NCBI RefSeq assembly: GCF_014638005.1
Contig: NZ_BMFG01000002.1
Coordinates: 1 to 62,525 of the forward strand
Reading direction: 5' to 3'
From: Flavobacterium orientale
Lineage (GTDB): Bacteria > Bacteroidota > Bacteroidia > Flavobacteriales > Flavobacteriaceae
Length of the DNA: 62,525 nt
Shown: positions 7,415 through 15,249 of the stretch, piece by piece
Position numbering within the stretch: position 1 is the first letter of the stretch
Layout of the letters: every line of letters begins with the position of its first letter
The notes under the pieces: model-generated
What the model was told of the DNA's origin: nothing
Database searches by the model: none
Seen by the model: the letters and a program-made list of their open reading frames with translations, nothing else
Position numbers and translations under genes: made by a program

Positions 7415-8968
7415 ATGTCAACAATCGCACAACAATTCGGCATGACCGAAGCCCTTGAAATATTAGGTATACAACCCATCAACGAAGGAACTTCTACCGG
7501 AAGCACTAATTTTTCAAACGGAGAACTCATTGAAAGTTATTCACCCGTAGACGGTCAATTAATAGGAAAAGTAAAAACAACCACAGCAGCTGATTACGAA
7601 AAAGTAATGCAAGCCGCAACTACAACTTTCAAAACATTCCGAGCCATACCAGCTCCGCAAAGAGGAGAAATTGTGCGTCAATTCGGGAATAAATTAAGAG
7701 AATTAAAAGAACCTCTTGGAAAATTGGTTTCCTACGAAATGGGAAAATCACTCCAAGAAGGCTACGGAGAAGTGCAGGAAATGATTGACATCTGCGATTT
7801 TGCTGTTGGTTTATCACGTCAATTAAATGGGCAAACTATTCCATCCGAGCGACCAGGACACGTGATGCGTGAACAATGGCACTCGATTGGCGTTGTTGGA
7901 ATCATTTCTGCGTTTAACTTTCCGGTTGCTGTTTGGGCATGGAATACTGCTTTGGCATGGATTTGTGGCGATGTTTGTGTTTGGAAAGCTTCAGAAAAAG
8001 CACCGTTATGCTCCATCGCTTGTCAAAATATAATTGCAGGAGTTTTAAAAGATAATAATTTGCCGGAAGGTATTTCATGCATCATTAACGGCGATTACAA
8101 AGTTGGCGAAATGATGACAACTGATGTTAGAATTCCTTTAATCTCAGCAACAGGTTCCACCCGAATGGGAAGAATCGTTGGTACAACCGTTGCACAACGT
8201 TTTGGAAAATCATTATTAGAATTAGGCGGAAACAATGCTATTATTATTACACCAACCGCAGATTTAAAAGTAGTGGTTCCTGGTGCTGTATTCGGTGCTG
8301 TAGGAACTGCAGGACAGCGTTGTACTTCAACCAGACGTTTAATTATTCACGAATCGGTTTATGATAAAGTGAGAGATGCCATTGTTGGAGCATACAAACA
8401 ATTAACCATCGGAAATCCATTAGATCAAAAAAATCATATCGGGCCATTAATCGACAAAGATGCCGTAAACACTTATTTAACGGCTATTGAAAAAGCAAAA
8501 GCCGAAGGTGGAAAAGTATTAGTTGACGGTGGCGTTTTATCCGGCGAAGGATATGAATCCGGATGTTATGTAAAACCAGCCATTATTGAAGCCGAAAATC
8601 ATTTTGAAATTGTGCAACACGAAACTTTTGCTCCGGTTTTATATCTAATGAAATACACCGGTGAAGTAGAAAACGCAATTGAAATGCAAAACGGTGTAGC
8701 ACAAGGATTGTCTTCTGCCATCATGACCAACGAATTAAAAGAAGCAGAAAAATTCTTATCCTTTGCCGGATCAGATTGTGGAATTGCCAACGTCAACATC
8801 GGAACTTCCGGTGCAGAAATTGGCGGTGCTTTTGGCGGTGAAAAAGAAACCGGTGGTGGTCGAGAATCAGGTTCAGATGCTTGGAAGGTATATATGAGAA
8901 GACAAACCAATACCATAAATTATTCTGATCAGTTGCCTTTGGCACAAGGAATTAAATTTGATTTGTAG
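7415..8968 (+). CDS. ALDH7-family aldehyde dehydrogenase (aminoadipate semialdehyde / piperideine-6-carboxylate type)
   Basis: A 517-residue NAD(P)-dependent aldehyde dehydrogenase. Catalytic E269 lies in LLELGGNN and nucleophile C303 in GTAGQRCTSTRR. The C-terminal SGAEIGGAFGGEKETGGG and LPLAQGIKF are highly characteristic of the antiquitin (ALDH7A1) family, which oxidises alpha-aminoadipic semialdehyde in lysine breakdown. The frame is open upstream to a TTG at 7232, but that extension is made of repeat sequence, so ATG 7415 is chosen. The role in lysine catabolism is family knowledge; no lysine-pathway neighbours are present. Confidence 0.92.
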   Translation: MSTIAQQFGMTEALEILGIQPINEGTSTGSTNFSNGELIESYSPVDGQLIGKVKTTTAADYEKVMQAATTTFKTFRAIPAPQRGEIVRQFGNKLRELKEPLGKLVSYEMGKSLQEGYGEVQEMIDICDFAVGLSRQLNGQTIPSERPGHVMREQWHSIGVVGIISAFNFPVAVWAWNTALAWICGDVCVWKASEKAPLCSIACQNIIAGVLKDNNLPEGISCIINGDYKVGEMMTTDVRIPLISATGSTRMGRIVGTTVAQRFGKSLLELGGNNAIIITPTADLKVVVPGAVFGAVGTAGQRCTSTRRLIIHESVYDKVRDAIVGAYKQLTIGNPLDQKNHIGPLIDKDAVNTYLTAIEKAKAEGGKVLVDGGVLSGEGYESGCYVKPAIIEAENHFEIVQHETFAPVLYLMKYTGEVENAIEMQNGVAQGLSSAIMTNELKEAEKFLSFAGSDCGIANVNIGTSGAEIGGAFGGEKETGGGRESGSDAWKVYMRRQTNTINYSDQLPLAQGIKFDL

Positions 8969-8975
8969 TTGAGAA

Positions 8976-9010
8976 GAAAATAGAATAAAGAAAATAGAGA
9001 AAAGAAAACC
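8976..9010 (+). repeat. A-rich heptanucleotide tandem array
   Basis: Five consecutive 7-mers read GAAAATA, GAATAAA, GAAAATA, GAGAAAA, GAAAACC, each starting with GA. It begins just after the ALDH stop codon and runs into the left arm of the terminator. It has the same period as the GTTGCGG-type arrays elsewhere in the window, but because it is low-complexity A-rich DNA the period could be fortuitous. Confidence 0.45.
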
Positions 9011-9041
9011 TTGCAAATTTTATCGTTTGCAGGGTTTTTTT
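9005..9041 (+). terminator. Rho-independent terminator after the ALDH gene
   Basis: The stem AAAACCTTGCAAA / TTTGCAGGGTTTT (one G-T pair) is followed by T residues, 37 bp after the ALDH stop. Confidence 0.75.
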
Positions 9042-9095
9042 ACGCAACTTTTTCAAAGTTCTGGCATCTATTTAGTAACCTAAAAAAAATAAACA

Positions 9096-9467
9096 ATGAA
9101 AAAGATTTTTTTACTATTGGCTTGCACGCCATTTTTACTAGCAACCACTTGCGATGATGATGACATCTATTGTACGCAAGAAGCAAAAGCAGGTTTAAAC
9201 ATTACGGTTAAAGATGCTGTTACGGATGAAGTTTTGTCAACAGGAGTTATGGTTATTGCACAAGATGGAACTTACACGGAAACATTAGAGCAATTACCAA
9301 ATAATGAAATTCCCGTTTTTATTGGAGCTTGGGAACGAGTGGGAACATACACGGTAACCGTTTCCAAAGAAGGGTATCAAACGTATACCTCAGAACTCAT
9401 TGTGGTTACGGCAGATGTTTGCCATGTTATTCCTCAATTGATAACGGTGAATTTACAACCTAATTAA
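9096..9467 (+). CDS. Small putative lipoprotein with an Ig-like/carboxypeptidase-regulatory fold
   Basis: A 123-residue protein with a hydrophobic signal segment followed by cysteines at 10 and 19; C19 followed by DDDD resembles Bacteroidota lipoproteins carrying acidic residues after the lipid-modified Cys. The rest is beta-rich (LNITVKDAVTDEVLSTGVMV, then YTVTVSKEGYQTY), the pattern of a carboxypeptidase-regulatory-like beta-sandwich. Probably a cell-envelope protein of unknown role. A single-gene unit flanked by terminators on both sides. Confidence 0.75.
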   Translation: MKKIFLLLACTPFLLATTCDDDDIYCTQEAKAGLNITVKDAVTDEVLSTGVMVIAQDGTYTETLEQLPNNEIPVFIGAWERVGTYTVTVSKEGYQTYTSELIVVTADVCHVIPQLITVNLQPN

Positions 9468-9486
9468 TTTTTTTTTGATTTAATTT

Positions 9487-9525
9487 AAAAAACCCTGCTA
9501 GACATGAAGTTTAGCAGGGTTTTAA
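9487..9525. terminator. Bidirectional terminator
   Basis: The stem AAAACCCTGCTA / TAGCAGGGTTTT with a loop of about 13 nt separates the convergent genes ending at 9467 (plus) and 9575 (minus). Confidence 0.8.
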
Positions 9526-9574
9526 ATTTGCATATTTTTCTAATTGACAAATTTGCCAATTAATGAATTGCCAA

Positions 9575-10147
9575 TTATTTCGTCTTCTTCACATACTGCG
9601 TTAAAATCACAATATGTTGCCCTTCAACACGGCCTTCAATTTGTTCGGCATTGTCCCAAACCAATTTAATATTGTGAACGGCAGCACCTCTTTTTGCTGT
9701 AAAATTGGCTCCTTTTACATCCAAATCTTTTATTAAAACAACAGAATCTCCATCTTTTAGCCTATTTCCATTAGAATCTTTATGGATGATTTTTCCCTCT
9801 TCATCATCACCTTCTCCAGTTGCTTTTGCCCATTCCAAAGCTTCTTCATCCAAATACATCATATCGAGTAAATCGTGGTTCTTTAGTCGAGCTAACATTC
9901 GCCAAGAAACAATTTGAACAGGAAGGTGCTCGCTCCACATACTTTCATTTAAACCTCTCCAATCGTCTGGATTAGTAGTCTCAGGATTTTCAATTTGATT
10001 CTTTAAATTAGAGGTGATTAAAATACTGTTTTCTAAACTTTCTTCTGTTTTTGGAGGAACAGTATATACCACTAAATTTTCTTCTAAACCACTAATTTCA
10101 CATTTAGAATTACTTCTATCATTTAATTTTTTTTCAATAATTGTCAT
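9575..10147 (-). CDS. PhnA-like protein
   Basis: A 190-residue protein. The C-terminal ~70 residues (DSNGNRLKDGDSVVLIKDL, then KRGAAVHNIKLVW and IEGRVEGQHIVI) are the PhnA/YjdM domain. The N terminus (SKCEISGLEENLVVYTVPP) corresponds to the zinc-ribbon of that family, but only one Cys is visible, so the metal site looks degenerate (seen here; the usual CxxC is family knowledge). The cellular role of PhnA proteins is poorly defined despite the name from phosphonate operons, and no phosphonate genes are nearby. Monocistronic. Confidence 0.88.
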   Translation of the reverse strand: MTIIEKKLNDRSNSKCEISGLEENLVVYTVPPKTEESLENSILITSNLKNQIENPETTNPDDWRGLNESMWSEHLPVQIVSWRMLARLKNHDLLDMMYLDEEALEWAKATGEGDDEEGKIIHKDSNGNRLKDGDSVVLIKDLDVKGANFTAKRGAAVHNIKLVWDNAEQIEGRVEGQHIVILTQYVKKTK

Positions 10148-10243
10148 TATCTTTTTATTTTAATTTTTCGTCAAAAAACTATTTTGTCATTTCATGAAGA
10201 CCAGTAAATTGATAAACAAAGATACTGTTTTGAAAAATTTACA

Positions 10244-10277
10244 ACTTAATTATAAAAAAAAGCCGAAAGAAAATTTC
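10244..10277 (-). terminator. Rho-independent terminator for the beta-barrel gene
   Basis: On the minus strand the stem AAGCCGA / TCGGCTT is followed by a run of eight T, 32 bp after the stop of the gene ending at 10309. Confidence 0.8.
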
Positions 10278-10308
10278 TATCGGCTTCATTAAATTTATCA
10301 TAATTTAG

Positions 10309-10857
10309 TTAGAATCGGTAACCCACACTAAATCCTGCATTGAACTCAATGGCCGTAAAACGATCGGTTGAATCTTCATTAAAATTTCTACCAATGTTTA
10401 GATAAGGTCCTAACACAAACTTGTCGTTTGAATTCCATTTGTAACCGGCTCCAATTCCAATTATAAATCCACCAATATCGGTTGTGCGTTTTACAGTTTG
10501 TCCCTCAACAGTAATTTCATCAATAAAATCACCGGTTCTGAATTTAAAAAACGGATTGGCATACAAACCTGAACCGGCATTTTCGGTACCAAAATAATAG
10601 TTGTATCCAATTTTAAAACTATTGGTTTTGAATTCTCTTGCTCCTTTTTCAGAGTGATAATTTACTCTGTCGTTAAATAAAACTTCTCCTTCTATCGATT
10701 GATTGGAATCAATAAAACGTTCATAACCAATCTCTATAGAAGCAATGATTAGCGTGTTTAAAATGTTATATTTAATTTCGTTTTCAGCATAATCACCACC
10801 TTGAGCTTTTGATTGAAAAGCTGTAAATGCCAGCATAATAAGTAGAATTTTTTTCAT
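10309..10857 (-). CDS. Small outer-membrane beta-barrel protein
   Basis: A 182-residue protein with a signal peptide (about 1-18, FQSKAQ). The mature part consists of alternating amphipathic strands (NSFKIGYNYYF, GLYANPFFKF, FIIGIGAGYKW, LGPYLNIGRNF) and ends in FSVGYRF, an outer-membrane insertion signal with terminal Phe. The pattern resembles DUF3575/OmpW-like eight-stranded barrels, but the exact family is not certain. Start ATG at 10857 is the only one that gives the signal peptide. Confidence 0.8.
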   Translation of the reverse strand: MKKILLIMLAFTAFQSKAQGGDYAENEIKYNILNTLIIASIEIGYERFIDSNQSIEGEVLFNDRVNYHSEKGAREFKTNSFKIGYNYYFGTENAGSGLYANPFFKFRTGDFIDEITVEGQTVKRTTDIGGFIIGIGAGYKWNSNDKFVLGPYLNIGRNFNEDSTDRFTAIEFNAGFSVGYRF

Positions 10858-10889
10858 GGTTTGAATTTTTTATGTAACAAATATAGCAA

Positions 10890-11633
10890 TTAATTTCTTC
10901 CTTTTTCATTGGGATACAATTGTGGTAAAGGTTCGCTCTGCCAAAATTCTTTAGAATCGACATCAATAATGGTCAACGGACCAAAAAAAGCTGCTCCCGT
11001 ATCAATATTCCAAACACAGGCTTTGTTGATTGGAACTGTTTGGTCTATCCTTGTGGTTGGGGTGTGACCAATGTAAATTTCATGATAAAGCTTGAATCGT
11101 TTAGGATAAAAGATACTTTCTTTAGATAAATCAGGATTCAATGAAAGTGCAGTTTCCCACAAGGTTCTATCCCAATAGAACAATCTTGGGTAGTATTCAT
11201 AAGCGATTCCATTTACATTGGTAAAACCGGCATGAATATACAAGCGGTTTTGTTCGTCTAAATAATAATCTTTTAAATGATTTTCTAAAAATTCAATATG
11301 TTCATGTCGAGTTACATCCGAAACTTTTTCATACGCATCAATGGTCGATTGACCGCCGTGTTTGAACCATTCTTGGTTGTAATCGTTTGTTTTCAAATAA
11401 TTGAGCAGCAATTCATCATGATTCCCTCTGATGAAAATACAATTTTGTTTTTTTTCCAATGCAATTAAATAATCCAAAACTTGTGGCGATTCACTCCAAC
11501 CATCCACATAATCACCCAAGAAAATTAAGGTATCTTTTTTTGTGGCTTGGCTTCTTTCGAGCACTTGATGTAAAGCACGAAGTCCGCCATGGATGTCTCC
11601 GATTACGAATGTTTTAGTCATTGTTTTTATCAT
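10890..11633 (-). CDS. Metallophosphoesterase, PP1/2A-like serine/threonine phosphatase type
   Basis: A 247-residue cytosolic phosphoesterase. The ordered metal-binding motifs GDIHGG (residues 12-17), GDYVDG (40-45) and GNHDE (about 70-74) are all present, followed by histidines in YIHAGF and YIGHTPT, as in calcineurin-like phosphatases of the ApaH/PrpE/PP1 branch. The ORF opens at ATG 11633 and a second ATG at 11621 gives MTKTFVIGD; either start overlaps the upstream AlbA_2 gene (20 or 8 bp), implying translational coupling. Substrate unknown: protein phosphate or a dinucleotide. Confidence 0.9.
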   Translation of the reverse strand: MIKTMTKTFVIGDIHGGLRALHQVLERSQATKKDTLIFLGDYVDGWSESPQVLDYLIALEKKQNCIFIRGNHDELLLNYLKTNDYNQEWFKHGGQSTIDAYEKVSDVTRHEHIEFLENHLKDYYLDEQNRLYIHAGFTNVNGIAYEYYPRLFYWDRTLWETALSLNPDLSKESIFYPKRFKLYHEIYIGHTPTTRIDQTVPINKACVWNIDTGAAFFGPLTIIDVDSKEFWQSEPLPQLYPNEKGRN

Positions 11634-12765
11634 ATTTCACCTTCCTTAAAATCCGCATAGTTTCTTTAAAATTTACATAAACCATTTGATTTTCTATTGT
11701 TTTTAATAGCGGTTTGGCATCAATTAATTTTTGTTTGGCTTCTTCAAATCCGTTTAGATAACAAATCATCAATGTAGAAGGCAAATTTAGTAAATCCCGC
11801 TTTTCATTTTCGGATAAAGCGATTCCTTTTTGTAATTTTTGCAACAAAAACAAGTTGGAATTATAAATATGAAACATCATTTTTCGATTGTATTGTGGTG
11901 GTTCAAACAAAAACTCGTTTTCAATTTTATAATAGCCATTATCAAAAAAGGTCAACGTTTGTTTCTCCAATGGATAATAACTCGTTTTGTCATTCAACCC
12001 CAGCGGAACATATTCAGTAATCGAAAAAGTCTTGTCATCATATTCAATCGAAACTTCATCAAAAGCGGAATAAAACAGCTTGACTTGTTCGTTAATTAAT
12101 TCAATATCCACTCGCGAATAAAAGGTTTTGTCACGAACTTTTTTCTTATTTCCGGCCCAACAAACCACAAAAAGTTCCTTAAAAACATGGTATTTGGTTG
12201 CCATGTCTTTGTGACGATTGTTCATAAAATCCAACACCCCTTCTAATGTATAAGAAATACTGTTTCTCGAATTATTTTCAATACCAATAACTGTTTCGGT
12301 ATTCATTTTAGAAAATGGAATCTTATCTTCGGTTGGAATCGAATTACTTCCTCTTCGCACAAAAACCGTTCGAGCCGGAATGGTGTAAATTCCTTTTTTA
12401 AAGGAAGAAACTTTACTATTTGGTTTTATTGTGACCAAACCCACCACTTTATCTTTGGGTAAATTAGGAAACGGCACATTTTCATATTGAATTTTCGGCG
12501 GATTTTCTAAAAAAGCATTCACTAAATTCTGAATCCGGCTATCATCAAAAAAATCATTACCGGTAATTTCATTATCTTGATCTTCAACCCCAACCACGAT
12601 ATAGGAGTTATTAGTAGGATTGGAATTGGATAACGCACAAATGTGTTTCAAAAACTTCGCTTTACCTTCCTTGGTATGCAAATTCAACTGACGCTTTTTG
12701 TCATAAAAACTACTCTCATCGTTGTGAGCTAAGAGGTTTTTGATAAGAAGGCGTTTATTGATCAT
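11614..12765 (-). CDS. AlbA_2 (Schlafen-like) domain protein
   Basis: A 383-residue protein. Residues about 10-145 carry the AlbA_2 pattern: HNDESSFYDKKRQL, KAKFLKHICALSNS, SYIVVGVED and a final FVRRGSNSIP. This domain occurs in many bacterial putative ATP/nucleic-acid-binding regulators and is related to eukaryotic Schlafen proteins. The remainder is mixed alpha/beta with no recognised domain. It overlaps the metallophosphatase downstream, so the two products may act together. Immediately upstream (from 12771) lies the heptanucleotide array that borders the four-helix-bundle gene. Confidence 0.8.
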   Translation of the reverse strand: MINKRLLIKNLLAHNDESSFYDKKRQLNLHTKEGKAKFLKHICALSNSNPTNNSYIVVGVEDQDNEITGNDFFDDSRIQNLVNAFLENPPKIQYENVPFPNLPKDKVVGLVTIKPNSKVSSFKKGIYTIPARTVFVRRGSNSIPTEDKIPFSKMNTETVIGIENNSRNSISYTLEGVLDFMNNRHKDMATKYHVFKELFVVCWAGNKKKVRDKTFYSRVDIELINEQVKLFYSAFDEVSIEYDDKTFSITEYVPLGLNDKTSYYPLEKQTLTFFDNGYYKIENEFLFEPPQYNRKMMFHIYNSNLFLLQKLQKGIALSENEKRDLLNLPSTLMICYLNGFEEAKQKLIDAKPLLKTIENQMVYVNFKETMRILRKVKYDKNND

Positions 12766-12770
12766 TTTTA

Positions 12771-12849
12771 AAGTTGCGGGTTTTAAAGTTGCGAGTTGCG
12801 GGTTACGAGTTACGGGTTAACTTGCAACTCGCTTCCTGAAACCTGCAAC
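12771..12849 (+). repeat. Heptanucleotide array (GTTGCGG/GTTACGG type), left of the four-helix-bundle gene
   Basis: Plus-strand units include GTTGCGA, GTTGCGG, GTTACGA, GTTACGG in phase, then an inverted part with CTTGCAACTCGC and CCTGCAAC. A 9-bp perfect inverted pair GCGAGTTGC (12791-12799) / GCAACTCGC (12824-12832) lets it fold back. It fills the gap between the AlbA_2 start and the stop codon of the four-helix-bundle gene, which it touches. Confidence 0.85.
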
Positions 12850-13244
12850 TAATTTTTGTCAAACTTACTGCCTTTGTTGTCAGATTTTACTAAGTAAGCC
12901 ATAAAGGAACCTATTTTTTTACTTTCAGTAATTGTTTTCTCTTTTAAAAATTCAAACTCTTCTTCGGTTATATGTTTTCTGTCAAAAGCTCGATATAATT
13001 GTGATCTCAATTCACCACAAGAGCCTTTAGAATAACTCAAAAAATTGATAAATTCCCTTCTTCCATTCCTTTCAAAACCCTCAGCAATATTATCCATTAT
13101 TGAACCGGATGATCGATTCATCTGATTTTTTAATTCAAAGTCTTTTCCCAATGAAGAGTTTTCAAAAGCATTCCAAACATCTTGACAAATTTCTCTACTT
13201 AATTGCCAAATGTCTAATTCTTCAAACGTGTTAATTGTCGCCAT
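12849..13244 (-). CDS. Four-helix-bundle protein of the S23 / 23S-rRNA-intervening-sequence family
   Basis: A 131-residue helical protein. The family signature is clear: SREICQDVW, then MNRSSGSIMDNIAEGFERNGRREFINFLSYSKGSCGEL split over two helices, and a final helix (EFEFLKEKTITESKKIG). Founding members are encoded inside 23S rRNA intervening sequences; free-standing copies are common in Bacteroidota, and the Avd protein of diversity-generating retroelements is a structural relative (family knowledge). No rRNA or reverse transcriptase is near. The gene occupies its whole gap together with heptanucleotide arrays on both sides, in opposite orientations. Function of stand-alone copies is unknown. 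Confidence 0.92.
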   Translation of the reverse strand: MATINTFEELDIWQLSREICQDVWNAFENSSLGKDFELKNQMNRSSGSIMDNIAEGFERNGRREFINFLSYSKGSCGELRSQLYRAFDRKHITEEEFEFLKEKTITESKKIGSFMAYLVKSDNKGSKFDKN

Positions 13245-13310
13245 TTTTAAAGATTTTTTGGTTTAAATAATAAACAATCTTAATCATAAAAAATTTAAAA
13301 TCCAAACCTT

Positions 13311-13342
13311 CAACCCGCAACCCGCAACCCGCAACCCGCCAA
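13311..13342 (-). repeat. Heptanucleotide array (CAACCCG)4, right of the four-helix-bundle gene
   Basis: Four exact consecutive CAACCCG units at 13311-13338, then CCAACC. On the minus strand they read CGGGTTG, the same motif as the left array in the opposite orientation. The array ends one base before the stop codon of the aldo/keto reductase gene and lies 67 bp upstream of the four-helix-bundle start codon. Confidence 0.9.
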
Positions 13343-13343
13343 C

Positions 13344-14210
13344 CTACGGAACCTTATTCCCCATACTTTCCGTCCAAATTTCAAACCAATCTTCTTTGTC
13401 TAAAAGTAATTCGGCTGCTTTTTGTAATTGTTGAATTCGAGCGACATTAACTGTTCCGGCAACGGGAATAACTTTAGATGGATGTTGCATAATCCAAGCC
13501 AACAAAATAATATCAGACCCAAAATGATATTTTTCAACCAATCGAGCTAATAATTTTTTTAATCGACGTGTTTGTTCGGTGTCTTCTCTAAAAACGACTC
13601 CCAAAGGATTCCAGGCCATCGGAAGAATGTTGTGAAGCTGCATATGGTCCAAAGTTCCATCAAGCATGGGCTCAAAATGAGTGGCTGAAAATTGAATTTG
13701 GTTGAACGAAACGTTTGTTTTTTGCTGGATTAAATCGGTTTGCGAAGGAGTGAAATTCGACAATCCAAAATCCAAAATCTTACCATCTTTTTTCAATTTT
13801 TCAATCGCTTCGGCTATTTCATCTGCTTGCATCAACGGACTTGGTCGATGTAAAAGATACACATCCAAATAATCGGTTTGCAAATTTTTCAATGAATTTT
13901 CGGCTGACCAGATGATGTATTCTTTAGAATAATCATAGTGTTTTATTCTATTTTGCCTATTTTCTGAAACATATTGAATACCACATTTTGAAATCAATTG
14001 AATTTTTGAACGAGTTATTTTACTTTCTTTAAAACCTTTTCCAAAATCGGATTCTGTAGTATAGCCTCCATAAATGTCAGCGAGATCAAAAGTGGTGATT
14101 TTATTTTCATGACAAACATGTATCAAATTTGCCATTTCCGGAGTATTTAATTTTTTATCCCAAATACCCCAATTCATTGTTCCTGCAATGATTTTAGAAA
14201 TAGAAGTCAT
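13344..14210 (-). CDS. Aldo/keto reductase
   Basis: A 288-residue NADPH-dependent oxidoreductase of the AKR superfamily, nearest in style to E. coli YdhF. The catalytic tetrad residues are seen in TTFDLADIYGGY (Asp and Tyr), LISKCG (Lys) and YLLHRPSP (His). GLSNFTPSQ and VIPVAGTVNVARIQQL are the usual conserved stretches. Soluble and cytosolic; physiological substrate not predictable. Its 3' end abuts the heptanucleotide array. Confidence 0.92.
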   Translation of the reverse strand: MTSISKIIAGTMNWGIWDKKLNTPEMANLIHVCHENKITTFDLADIYGGYTTESDFGKGFKESKITRSKIQLISKCGIQYVSENRQNRIKHYDYSKEYIIWSAENSLKNLQTDYLDVYLLHRPSPLMQADEIAEAIEKLKKDGKILDFGLSNFTPSQTDLIQQKTNVSFNQIQFSATHFEPMLDGTLDHMQLHNILPMAWNPLGVVFREDTEQTRRLKKLLARLVEKYHFGSDIILLAWIMQHPSKVIPVAGTVNVARIQQLQKAAELLLDKEDWFEIWTESMGNKVP

Positions 14211-14297
14211 TTTTTTAAGTTTTTTTTATGATTATTTAGGCATGACATCCTGTTTTATGCCGTTATGAATATACTAATAAATAATTAAATTATACCC

Positions 14298-15104
14298 ATG
14301 AAAAATCTTAAAAAAAACCTACTGAGCTTGATGTCAATTTTTTTAATAAGTTGTCTTGCTCTAAGTTGCTCAGATTCTGACGATGAAGTGAATGGAACTT
14401 CTCGTGTCATTGTAAAAATGACAGATGCTCCCGGTGATTATGACGCCGTTTTTGTAGACGTACTTGATGTAAGAGTTAAAAATTCTTCCAATTCTGACGA
14501 GTCCGGATGGGAAAGTATTGGTAATATCAATCCCGGAATTTATAACTTATTAGAATTAACAGGCGGTGTTACTGTTTTGTTAGCAGATAATGAAATACCT
14601 TCAGGTTTTGTTGGTCAAATCCGACTTATTTTGGGGGAAAATAACACCGTTGTAAAAGATGGAATAACGTATCCTCTTAACACGCCAAGTGCTCAACAAT
14701 CGGGTTTGAAATTGCAAATCAATCAAACACTTCAACCCAATGTAACGTACAACTTTTTGATAGATTTTGATGTAAATCAGTCCGTGGTTGTAGAAGCAGG
14801 TAATTCAGGTAATTTTAATTTACATCCGGTTCTTCGTGTAACAACAGAAGCAGTTTCGGGTTCTATAACCGGTGTTGCCATTGCAGGAGAATTTCAGGTT
14901 TTGGCCTCAGTTACTGTTGGAGGAGAGGTTGTTTCAGCCTTCACAAATGAAAATGGAGTATTTTTTCTACACGGAATTCCGAATGGAACTTATGCTCTTA
15001 CAATTACTCCTGAAATCGATTCAAATCTTCCACCGGTAATTATAGAAAATGTGATTGTTACTAATGGAGAAACAACAGATGTGGGAGTTATTTCTTTAGA
15101 ATAA
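14298..15104 (+). CDS. DUF4382 lipoprotein with C-terminal carboxypeptidase-regulatory-like domain
   Basis: A 268-residue lipoprotein with a signal peptide ending CLALSC and an acidic stretch after the Cys. Residues about 36-175 match DUF4382 (VIVKMTDAPGDYDAVFVDV, GQIRLILGENN, FLIDFDVNQSVV). The last ~85 residues form a carboxypeptidase-regulatory-like beta-sandwich (TNENGVFFLHGIPNGTYALTI). A cell-envelope protein of unknown role, transcribed alone and followed by a terminator. Confidence 0.88.
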   Translation: MKNLKKNLLSLMSIFLISCLALSCSDSDDEVNGTSRVIVKMTDAPGDYDAVFVDVLDVRVKNSSNSDESGWESIGNINPGIYNLLELTGGVTVLLADNEIPSGFVGQIRLILGENNTVVKDGITYPLNTPSAQQSGLKLQINQTLQPNVTYNFLIDFDVNQSVVVEAGNSGNFNLHPVLRVTTEAVSGSITGVAIAGEFQVLASVTVGGEVVSAFTNENGVFFLHGIPNGTYALTITPEIDSNLPPVIIENVIVTNGETTDVGVISLE

Positions 15105-15128
15105 GTTAAAGTATCTTATAATTGTATT

Positions 15129-15165
15129 AAAAGACAGCCAAAACATAGGCTGTCTTTTATTTTTT
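15129..15165 (+). terminator. Rho-independent terminator
   Basis: The stem AAAAGACAGCC / GGCTGTCTTTT with an 8-nt loop is followed by a T-rich tract, 25 bp after the DUF4382 gene. Confidence 0.85.
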
Positions 15166-15249
15166 AACCAATTCTTAACACCTTAAGAGTAAAAAAAAAT
15201 TCAATTTGCACTGTTAAAATTTAATAGTAACTTAGAACACTAAATACCA

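Noticed and set aside
12771..13342. Heptamer arrays considered as a CRISPR array
   Set aside because: Units are 7 bp without spacers and there are no cas genes; the period and layout do not fit CRISPR.
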